From CALGFH01 sp045807325 (GTDB lineage: Bacteria > Actinomycetota > CALGFH01), in NCBI GenBank assembly GCA_045807325.1, contig JBJMHP010000158.1, positions 1-5,170 on the forward strand: DNA of 5,170 nucleotides. The letters run 5' to 3'. The notes beneath the pieces were generated by a model, which worked only from the letters and a program-made list of their open reading frames with translations, ran no database searches and was not told the DNA's origin. Shown here in pieces: positions 1 to 5,170 of this stretch (the stretch's first letter is position 1; every line of letters begins with the position of its first letter). The position numbers were made by a program, and so were the translations under genes.

Positions 1-211
1 GGCCCAGCAGGGCGACCCCGACGGCGCGGGCCCGCGGGGCCAGCGCCCGCCGCCGCCGAGCGGCCCGGGCGGCCGGCCCCGGCGGGGGCCGGCCGGGCCG
101 GGCCGGGGGCATGGTCAGCAGCCGGCGGCCGCACACCGGGCAGGCAGTTCCCGGCCTGGCCGCCCGGACCTCGTCGCAGCGTGGGCACCATGCCTGCCTG
201 CCCCCGGCCAT
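1..211 (-). CDS. Small zinc-ribbon protein, probably membrane-anchored (partial, C-terminus outside window)
   Basis: A minus-strand frame opens with ATG at 211-209 and stays open to the left edge, giving 70 complete codons. The N-terminus carries a compact zinc ribbon: CPRC at residues 9-12 and CPVC at 24-27, with WCPRCDE and CPVCGRRLL contexts. A Pro/Gly/Ala/Arg-rich linker follows (about 34-55), then an Arg cluster RRRR and a hydrophobic start AVGVALLG at the very end. That order fits a cytoplasmic zinc ribbon tethered to a membrane helix lying outside the window, with the Arg residues as a positive-inside flank; this topology is inferred. The start lies 5 nt after the peptidase stop, without a strong Shine-Dalgarno sequence, so translational coupling is likely. 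I do not recognise the family. Zinc ribbons of this type bind nucleic acid or protein partners, or simply stabilise a small domain. Confidence 0.68.
   Translation of the reverse strand, partial: MAGGRQAWCPRCDEVRAARPGTACPVCGRRLLTMPPARPGRPPPGPAARAARRRRALAPRARAVGVALLG
70..95. repeat. Perfect 11-bp GC inverted repeat with 4-nt loop
   Basis: Bases 70-80 are exactly complementary to 85-95, leaving the four bases ggcg (81-84) as the loop. The stem is entirely G:C. It lies inside the zinc-ribbon reading frame, in codons for the Pro/Gly/Ala linker. No T-tract follows on either strand, so it is not a typical intrinsic terminator. It may only reflect biased codon use for Pro, Gly and Ala. Confidence 0.6.
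84..109 (+). other. Candidate G-quadruplex motif / short GGGCC tandem repeat
   Basis: The plus strand has four G-runs at 84-88, 95-97, 100-102 and 105-109, with loops of 6, 2 and 2 bases. This satisfies the usual G3+N1-7 pattern. The right part is a tandem GGGCC repeat. The strand is the template strand of the zinc-ribbon gene. The C-containing loops and the overlapping hairpin would compete with quadruplex formation, so the motif is formal evidence only. Confidence 0.35.
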
Positions 212-216
212 GATGC

Positions 217-1332
217 CTAGCCCACGATCCGCAGGTCGCGCGAGGTGGTGTTGAGGCGGCGGGCGCCGCCCTCGGTGCAGACGACGATGTCCTCGATCCG
301 GGCCCCGTAGTGGCCCTGGGGGTAGAGGCCGGGCTCGACCGAGAAGGCCATGCCGGGCTCCAGCGGCTCGTCGTTGCCGGCCACGATGTAGGGGTCCTCG
401 TGCTCCTCCAGGCCGATGCCGTGCCCGGTGCGGTGCAGGAACAGCTCGCCGTGGCCGGCGGCGACGATCGGGTCGCGGCAGGCGGCGTCGACCGCGGCCG
501 CCGGCATCCCGGGGCGGACGGCCGCGCAGCCGGCCAGGTGGGCGGCGTGTAGCAGGGTGTACAGCTCCTGGAAGCCGGCCGGGGGCTGGCCCACGACCAG
601 GGTCCGGGTGGTGTCCGAGCAGTAGCCGCCGAGCCGGCCGCCGATGTCGACCACCACCGGGTCGCCGGGCCCGATGACCCGGCCGGTGGGGACGTGGTGG
701 GGGCTGGCCGCGTTGGGGCCGGAGGCGACGATGACGAAGCAGCACTCGTCGTGGGTGTCGCGGATGGCCTGCTCGATGTCGCCGGCCAGGTCGTGCTCGC
801 TGCGCCCGGCCCAGCGCAGCTCGGGAAGGTGCTCGACCACCTGGTCGATGGCCGCCGCCACCCGGGCCAGGGCCTCGACCTCCTCAGGGTCCTTGCGCAT
901 GCGCAGCTGCCGGGTCACGGTCGAGGCGACCGTGAAGCCGGCCCTGGGCAGGGCGTCCTGGAGCCGCAGCAGGAAGGCGCTCCACAGCCGGTCCCCCACC
1001 CCCAGGCGGCCGCCGGCCGCCCCGGCCGCGGCCAGGGCGTCGCCGACCAGCCGCACCGGGTCGTCGGTCTCCGGCCAGGCGGCCACCTCGATCTCGAGGG
1101 CGCCCAGGTGGTCGCGGGCCAGCGGGGCCTCGAGGGCGGGCACGACCAGCCGGGCCTCGCCGGAGGCCGGCAGGACCAGCATGGTCAGGCGCTCCAGGGC
1201 CGGCGGCCGGTAGCCGGTCAGGTACTCCAGATCGGGCGACGGCCCCAGCAGCAGCGCGTCGACGCCCCGTTCGGCCTGCTCCTTGCGCGCTCTGGCCAGC
1301 CGCTCGGCCCGCGCGGCGACGGTTGTCGTCAT
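217..1332 (-). CDS. M24-family Xaa-Pro aminopeptidase/dipeptidase
   Basis: 371 residues, the usual size for prolidase (PepQ type; called PepE in mycobacteria). These are cytoplasmic two-metal enzymes that cleave the bond before proline in dipeptides or at peptide N-termini. Residues 8-140 form the creatinase-type N-terminal domain, starting RAERLARARKEQAERGVDALLL and containing YLTGY (37-41). Residues 150-365 form the pita-bread catalytic domain. All five metal ligands are visible: D229 in VVVDIGG, D240 in SDTTRT, H304 in HRTGHGIG, E333 in SVEPG and E347 in RIEDIV. Supporting histidines occur at PHHVPT (211-216) and EEHE (309-312). The ATG at 1332 follows the lipid-kinase stop by 20 nt, with AGGA 8 nt upstream. 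No signal peptide is visible. Prolidase and aminopeptidase P cannot be told apart from sequence alone, so I give no symbol. Co-transcription with the flanking genes is likely from the spacing. Confidence 0.94.
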   Translation of the reverse strand: MTTTVAARAERLARARKEQAERGVDALLLGPSPDLEYLTGYRPPALERLTMLVLPASGEARLVVPALEAPLARDHLGALEIEVAAWPETDDPVRLVGDALAAAGAAGGRLGVGDRLWSAFLLRLQDALPRAGFTVASTVTRQLRMRKDPEEVEALARVAAAIDQVVEHLPELRWAGRSEHDLAGDIEQAIRDTHDECCFVIVASGPNAASPHHVPTGRVIGPGDPVVVDIGGRLGGYCSDTTRTLVVGQPPAGFQELYTLLHAAHLAGCAAVRPGMPAAAVDAACRDPIVAAGHGELFLHRTGHGIGLEEHEDPYIVAGNDEPLEPGMAFSVEPGLYPQGHYGARIEDIVVCTEGGARRLNTTSRDLRIVG

Positions 1333-1339
1333 AGGGACA

Positions 1340-1350
1340 ATCCTACCTCC
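1340..1350 (-). promoter_or_regulatory. Ribosome binding site of the M24 peptidase gene
   Basis: The minus strand reads GGAGGTAGGAT just after the lipid-kinase TGA. The GGAGG is 13 nt from the ATG at 1332, rather far, while the AGGA within GTAGGAT is 8 nt away, which is well placed. Having two Shine-Dalgarno-like stretches supports the chosen start. TAGGAT here also fits TANNNT, as before the lipid-kinase gene, so a leaderless promoter cannot be ruled out. Confidence 0.6.
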
Positions 1351-1352
1351 GG

Positions 1353-2345
1353 TCAGACCTTGACCCGCAGCACCCGCTCCAGCACGTCGAAGCCGACCGG
1401 GGTGCCGCCGGCCGCCCGCCAGCCGTCCAGGACCAGGGCCAGCGGCTCGGCGCTGTCGACGGCGACCCGGCGCGACTGGTACTCGCGGACCGACGGGTGG
1501 GGTACGTGCAGGCCGTAGTAGAGGTCCTTGGAGCGGGCGTAGACGCCGAGCGGCTCGCCCTGGAAGGCGATCACCGACAGCCGACCGTCGTCGGGCAGGG
1601 CCCGGGGGGCGACCTTCATCCGCCCCATCGAGAACTGGCCGTTGGCCACGATCAGCCCGGCCAGGCGCAGGTCGACCGCGGTGTGGTCGACCTCCAGCCG
1701 GGCCGGGGTGGAGCGGCTGGCCGCCAGGCCGCCGAGGGCGGCGGCCAGCCGGCCGGCCCGCCCGGCCCAGCGGGAAACCATCACGAGGTTGGCCTGGGCA
1801 TCGCCGGCCGGGCCCCCCGGCGCCCGGGCCGACACCTCGGCCGGGTAGCCGAGCTCGGCGGTGTTGGCGAACACCGAGACCCGCTCGGTCCCGTCCGGGC
1901 CGCGCCAGCGGGCCCGACCCACGTCGGCCAGGAACAGGTTGGGGCCGAGCAGGTGGCGGGCCAGCTTGGCCGGCTCGTCGGGCAGGCCGAAGGTGGCCGA
2001 CAGGTCCTGGCGACCCAGCCCGGCCAGGCCCAGGACAGCGTCCGGCCAGCGCGGCCCGCCCGGGTCGACCAGGACCTTGAGCAGGGCGTGGGCGAGGCGG
2101 TCGGAGCCGACCGCGACCAGCAGCCGGTGGCCGTCGCCCAGGGCCCGGGCGGCGATCTGGCCGGCCCGCTCGACCGGCCTGGCCACCGCCGCCTCCGCCA
2201 CCACCCCCGAGGCGGCCAGGGCCCGGCGCAGCAGGGTCAGGTCGCGGCGGGCGGCGGGCGGGTCGGCGATCAGGAACGGCGGCCCGAACGGCAGCGACCC
2301 CGGCCGGAAGGGACCGGGGTTGGGGGCGGGCATGGGTGCGGTCAC
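1353..2345 (-). CDS. Diacylglycerol kinase/YegS-like lipid kinase fold protein with degenerate active-site motifs
   Basis: 330 residues, about the length of bacterial DgkB/YegS lipid kinases, which transfer the ATP gamma-phosphate to diacylglycerol or related lipids at the membrane face. The C-terminal lipid-kinase domain is clear: VSVFANTAELGYPAEV (156-171), NGQFSMGRMKVAPRALPDDG (235-254, the NGxxxGGGMxxAPxAxxxDG block) and GGTPVGFDVL (313-322). The N-terminal nucleotide-binding half is weaker. The usual NP start motif reads DPP (28-30), the GGDGT loop reads VGSDR (79-83), the GTGND segment reads GLGRQDL (109-115), and the DGE motif near the C-terminus reads DGW (307-309). It may therefore be a divergent or inactive kinase, or have another ligand. 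I chose the GTG at 2345 because AGGA lies 7 nt upstream; an in-frame ATG at 2333 is the alternative. There is no signal peptide or membrane helix, and the N-terminus is Pro-rich. It sits 67 nt after helY and 20 nt before the peptidase gene. Confidence 0.78.
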   Translation of the reverse strand: MTAPMPAPNPGPFRPGSLPFGPPFLIADPPAARRDLTLLRRALAASGVVAEAAVARPVERAGQIAARALGDGHRLLVAVGSDRLAHALLKVLVDPGGPRWPDAVLGLAGLGRQDLSATFGLPDEPAKLARHLLGPNLFLADVGRARWRGPDGTERVSVFANTAELGYPAEVSARAPGGPAGDAQANLVMVSRWAGRAGRLAAALGGLAASRSTPARLEVDHTAVDLRLAGLIVANGQFSMGRMKVAPRALPDDGRLSVIAFQGEPLGVYARSKDLYYGLHVPHPSVREYQSRRVAVDSAEPLALVLDGWRAAGGTPVGFDVLERVLRVKV

Positions 2346-2351
2346 GGCGCC

Positions 2352-2358
2352 ATCCTAC
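2352..2358 (-). promoter_or_regulatory. GTAGGAT element before the lipid-kinase GTG (ribosome binding site or leaderless -10)
   Basis: On the minus strand GTAGGAT ends 6 nt before the GTG at 2345. Its AGGA core sits 7 nt from the start codon, good Shine-Dalgarno spacing, and this supports the GTG over the downstream ATG at 2333. The same bases include TAGGAT, which fits the actinobacterial -10 pattern TANNNT at a distance expected for a leaderless transcript. No good -35 is seen 16-18 nt upstream, so I favour the ribosome-binding reading. Confidence 0.5.
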
Positions 2359-2412
2359 GTGGCAGGTGACTGCATGGGGTCCAAGACGCCAAGCACCGAA
2401 CCCCCCGCCTCC

Positions 2413-5142
2413 CTACACCAGGCTCGAGAACGCCACCACCCCGCGCTGGCAGCCCTCCACCGCCGCCCGCGCCGTCGAGGCCACCCCCGCGTCCTCGGCG
2501 ACCACGGCGACCTGCCTGAGCAGGTCGATGAGCTGCTTGGTGACCCGCACGAAGTCGCCGGGGGTGATGTCCTCGGCGGCCAGGACATCCTCCAGGGGGT
2601 CGCCTCGGGCCCAGCGGTAGGCCAGGTCGGCGAAGCCGGGGTCGAGCTGGCGGGTCAGGGTCAGGCCGGCCGCCTCCTCGTGGGCGTGGACCTCCTGCTG
2701 GAGGTCGGCCAGAGCGTCGAGGGCGTCCTCGACGGCCCGGGTGGGGGCGACGGGCGGGTCGCCGGGGGGGCCGTCGGCACCGCGGGTCTCGTAGACCAGG
2801 CTGGAGACGCTGGCGGCCAGCTCGGCCGCGTCCAGGTCGCGCCAGACGCCGCGGTGCATGGCCTCCACCACCACCAGGTCGGTCTCGGCGTAGACCCGGC
2901 GCAGGGTCTGGCCCTTGTCGGTGAGGGCGAAGCCGTCCACATACCCGAGGCTGCCCAGCACCTCCAGGACCCGGTCGAAGGTCCGGACCAGCGACCCGGT
3001 GCGGCGCCGGACCCGCTCGGACAGGCGCTGCTGCTCCCTGGCCAGCTGGTCGTAGCGCTGCATCCACTTCTCGTGCTCGGGCAGGTCGGGGCAGCCGTGC
3101 ACCGGGTGGGCGCGCAGCTCCTCCCGGAGGGCGGCCAGCTCCGGGTCGTCGGCGGCGGCCCGGCGGCGGCGCCGGGGCCGAGGCACCTGGGGCGGGTCCA
3201 TCTCGGCCAGGGCTCTGGCCACATAGGACTTGAACCGGGGGCTCTTGGGGTTGAGCTGGCGGGGCATGGCGACCTTGCCGACCCGGACCGGGGCGCCGCC
3301 CAGGTCGCGCACGGCCACCCGGCGGACCCGCCGGTCCTCGGTCAGGACCAGCACCCCGGTGGAGTTGTCGCGGCCGCCGGCCGGGCCGATGACCGCGGCC
3401 AGGCCGCGGCGCCGCCCCCCGGGCAGCCAGATGACGGTCCCGGAGGTGAGCGAGCGCAGCACCTCGGCCGCCTCCTGGGTCTCGGCCCGGCGTTCGGCGT
3501 CGGCCAGGGCACTCTCGCGGGCCCGCACCCGCTGCCGCAGCTCCCAGTACTCACCGATGTCGCCCCGGTCGCAGGCGGCCTGCTCCAGGTAGCCGCGGAG
3601 GAAGCGGGCGTTGCGGGCCAGGGTCTGCTCGGCGTCGTGCACGGTCCGGTCGGCCAGGAACTGGGCGAAGGAGGAGGCCAGCAGCCGCTCGGCCTGGGGG
3701 CGCTCGTAGTTGGCGACCAGGTTGACGGCCATGTTGTAGGAGGGCCGGAACGACGAGGTCAGCGGGTAGGTGCGGGTCGAGGCCAGCCCGGTGATGCCCT
3801 CGAAGGGGATGAACGGCTGGTGGAGCACGACCGCGGCCCCGCGGCTGTCGATGCCGCGCCGCCCGGCCCGCCCCGTCAGCTGGGTGTACTCCCCGGGGGT
3901 GAGCAGCTCGTGGCGTTCCCCCTGCCACTTGGTGAGCCGCTCGATGGCCACGGTGCGGGCCGGCATGTTGATGCCCAGCGACAGCGTCTCGGTGGCGAAC
4001 ACCACCTTGACCAGGCCCTGGGCGAACAGCTCCTCGACCGCCTCCTTGAACAGGGGCAGCATGCCGGCGTGGTGGCTGGCCACCCCACGGCCGAGCGACT
4101 CGGCCAGGTCGTCGTAGCCGAGCGCGTCCAGGTCGGCCGGGTCGACCGGGGCCACCTTGAGCTCCAGGAACTCGAGGATCTGGGCCCGCTCGGCCGGGCT
4201 GGTGAGCCGCAGGTTGCCGGCCCGGCACTGCTCGAGGGCCTGGTCGCAGCCGGCCCGGGAGAAGATGAAGTAGATGGCCGGCAGCAGCCCCTCGGCCTCC
4301 AGCAGGTCGACCACCTCGACCCGGGACGGCACCCAGCCGCGGCCGACGGCCCGGGGGCCGTTGCGGGCATGGCGGCCCTTGGTGTCGCGGCCGGGGCGCC
4401 ACTCGCGCTCGCCCCGACGGGCCAGGGCCGGGTTGGGGACGACGTCGTCGCCGCGGGTCACGAACATCGGGTGCAGCTCACGGCCGATCAGGTAGTAGTT
4501 GTCCAGAGGGACGGGGCGGCGCTCCTCGATCACCACCTCGGTGGCGCCGCGGGTCGCCTCCAGCCACTCGCCGAACTCCTCGGCGTTGGACACCGTGGCC
4601 GACAGGCTGGCCAACCGGACCTCGAGCGGGAGGTTGATCAGCACCTCCTCCCAGACCGCCCCCCTGACCCGGTCCTGGAGGTAGTGGACCTCGTCCATCA
4701 CCACGTAGCCGAGGCCGCCCAGGGTCGGGCTGCCCTCGTACAGCATGTTGCGCAGCACCTCGGTGGTCATCACCACCACCGGGGCCTCGCCGTTGATGGA
4801 GTTGTCGCCGGTGAGCAGGCCGACCCTGGCCGCGCCGTGACGGGCCACGAAGTCGCCGAACTTCTGGTTGGAGAGGGCCTTGAGGGGGGTGGTGTAGAAC
4901 GCCTTGCCGCCCGAGCGCAGGGCCAGCCAGACGGCGAACTCCCCCACCACCGTCTTGCCGGCCCCGGTGGGGGCGGCGACCAGGGCGCCCTGGCCGCCGG
5001 CCAGGGCCAGGCAGCCGCGGCGCTGGAAGCCGTCCAGCTCGAAGCGGTAGCCGGCGGCGAACTCCTCGACCAGCGCGTGCGGGTCGGGGAGGCCGCCGGG
5101 CGCGGTGGAGCCGGGGGCGGGGGACGCGGTCATGGCCCTCAT
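2413..5142 (-). CDS. helY: HelY-like Ski2/Mtr4-family DEAD/DEAH-box RNA helicase
   Basis: Predicted cytoplasmic ATP-dependent 3'-5' RNA helicase of superfamily 2, 909 residues, close to the roughly 906 residues of mycobacterial HelY. Visible motifs in order: Q-motif-like FELDGFQ (34-40), Walker A APTGAGKT (57-64), Ia TPLKALSNQK (85-94), Ib TTEVLRNM (126-133), II DEVH (150-153), III SAT (181-183), ASHHAG (355-360), V around ATETLSLGINMPART (383-397) and VI QLTGRAGRRGID (421-432). A basic insertion lies between the RecA domains (about 246-274). An arch-like region with a beta-rich segment (about 565-625) and an Arg cluster (655-661) follow. The C-terminal part (about 730-905), from GYVDGFALTDKG to the final GVVAFSSLV, matches the DSHCT domain of Ski2/Mtr4 proteins. 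I chose the ATG at 5142 because it overlaps the upstream stop as ATGA; an in-frame ATG at 5133 is an alternative. The gene looks intact. A role in RNA turnover or rRNA processing is inferred from the family; bacterial substrates are poorly defined. Confidence 0.95.
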   Translation of the reverse strand: MRAMTASPAPGSTAPGGLPDPHALVEEFAAGYRFELDGFQRRGCLALAGGQGALVAAPTGAGKTVVGEFAVWLALRSGGKAFYTTPLKALSNQKFGDFVARHGAARVGLLTGDNSINGEAPVVVMTTEVLRNMLYEGSPTLGGLGYVVMDEVHYLQDRVRGAVWEEVLINLPLEVRLASLSATVSNAEEFGEWLEATRGATEVVIEERRPVPLDNYYLIGRELHPMFVTRGDDVVPNPALARRGEREWRPGRDTKGRHARNGPRAVGRGWVPSRVEVVDLLEAEGLLPAIYFIFSRAGCDQALEQCRAGNLRLTSPAERAQILEFLELKVAPVDPADLDALGYDDLAESLGRGVASHHAGMLPLFKEAVEELFAQGLVKVVFATETLSLGINMPARTVAIERLTKWQGERHELLTPGEYTQLTGRAGRRGIDSRGAAVVLHQPFIPFEGITGLASTRTYPLTSSFRPSYNMAVNLVANYERPQAERLLASSFAQFLADRTVHDAEQTLARNARFLRGYLEQAACDRGDIGEYWELRQRVRARESALADAERRAETQEAAEVLRSLTSGTVIWLPGGRRRGLAAVIGPAGGRDNSTGVLVLTEDRRVRRVAVRDLGGAPVRVGKVAMPRQLNPKSPRFKSYVARALAEMDPPQVPRPRRRRRAAADDPELAALREELRAHPVHGCPDLPEHEKWMQRYDQLAREQQRLSERVRRRTGSLVRTFDRVLEVLGSLGYVDGFALTDKGQTLRRVYAETDLVVVEAMHRGVWRDLDAAELAASVSSLVYETRGADGPPGDPPVAPTRAVEDALDALADLQQEVHAHEEAAGLTLTRQLDPGFADLAYRWARGDPLEDVLAAEDITPGDFVRVTKQLIDLLRQVAVVAEDAGVASTARAAVEGCQRGVVAFSSLV

Positions 5143-5170
5143 GCTGCCATCCGGGCGTCCCGCGCGCCCG
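5139..5170 (-). CDS. C-terminal end of an unidentified upstream gene (partial)
   Basis: One minus-strand frame is open from the right edge and ends with TGA at 5141-5139. The last residues read G-A-R-D-A-R-M-A-A. The stop overlaps the helicase start codon in the four-base arrangement ATGA, which is a common sign of translational coupling between adjacent genes of an operon. Only about nine codons are visible, so the product cannot be recognised. In mycobacteria the gene directly upstream of helY is tatC, the Sec-independent translocase subunit. That makes a TatC tail a reasonable guess from synteny, but nothing in these residues proves it. The open frame could also be chance in such G+C-rich DNA. 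Confidence 0.35.
   Translation of the reverse strand, partial: GARDARMAA

Noticed and set aside
246..274. Possible promoter or regulatory signal at the 3' end of the peptidase gene for separate expression of the zinc-ribbon gene
   Set aside because: The region is coding and conserved, and I found no paired -35/-10 elements. The 5-nt spacing suggests read-through translation instead.
694..2369. Two long plus-strand open frames (694-1518 and 1497-2369) of 274 and 290 codons
   Set aside because: They lie antisense to the peptidase and lipid-kinase genes. They encode Gly/Gln/Pro/Arg-rich low-complexity sequence without recognisable motifs, as expected for shadow frames in very G+C-rich DNA.
2376..2404. 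Possible hairpin in the gap between helY and the lipid-kinase gene (7-bp stem 2376-2382 with 2398-2404, one G:U pair, 15-nt loop)
   Set aside because: The loop is long and no T-tract follows on the minus strand, so it does not look like an intrinsic terminator. The rest of this 67-nt gap shows only the GTAGGAT element.
2342..4402. Long minus-strand frames (2342-3067, 2661-3224, 3551-4402, 3876-4370) within the helicase gene
   Set aside because: They are out-of-frame readings of the intact helicase gene, extremely rich in Pro, Arg and Gly. The helicase frame carries all conserved motifs across the same DNA.
1..5170. CRISPR arrays, tRNA/rRNA genes, insertion sequences, phage or defence-system genes
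   Set aside because: I saw no spaced direct repeats, tRNA-like cloverleaf, transposase or integrase motifs, or terminal inverted repeats. The helicase has a complete HelY/DSHCT layout rather than that of a defence-associated helicase, and its neighbours are housekeeping-like.

Overview
This is a very G+C-rich window (roughly 70% or more by eye, not counted), and every gene I can support reads on the minus strand. The base composition and the Ala/Arg/Gly/Pro-rich proteins point to an actinobacterium (Actinomycetota). So does the 909-residue HelY-type Ski2-like helicase, whose mycobacterial homologue has almost the same length. The lineage cannot be fixed more closely from the sequence alone.

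Layout, in the direction of transcription (right to left). (1) At 5139-5170 there is the probable last few codons of an upstream gene. Its TGA overlaps the helicase ATG as ATGA. (2) 2413-5142 encodes an intact HelY-like ATP-dependent RNA helicase with complete RecA motifs and a C-terminal DSHCT domain. (3) After a 67-nt gap, 1353-2345 encodes a diacylglycerol kinase/YegS-like lipid-kinase fold protein. Its C-terminal half is well conserved, but its nucleotide-binding and catalytic motifs look degenerate. (4) After a 20-nt gap, 217-1332 encodes an M24-family aminopeptidase P/Xaa-Pro dipeptidase with all five metal ligands. (5) After a 5-nt gap, 1-211 encodes the N-terminus of a small zinc-ribbon protein that runs off the left edge and seems to be entering a membrane segment.

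The tight spacing suggests one co-transcribed unit. In Mycobacterium tuberculosis the helY region also carries an M24 dipeptidase gene (pepE) a few genes downstream and tatC immediately upstream, so this looks like a variant of a conserved actinobacterial neighbourhood. The gene functions (RNA remodelling, lipid phosphorylation or sensing, peptide turnover, a small zinc-ribbon membrane protein) do not form an obvious single pathway. Conserved synteny is a safer reading than a dedicated system.

I see no rRNA, tRNA, CRISPR array, insertion sequence, phage or toxin-antitoxin feature. The most interesting points are the degenerate motifs in the lipid kinase, a shared GTAGGAT element 6-7 nt before two start codons (Shine-Dalgarno or leaderless -10), and a perfect 11-bp hairpin inside the zinc-ribbon gene. 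I found no convincing new system.
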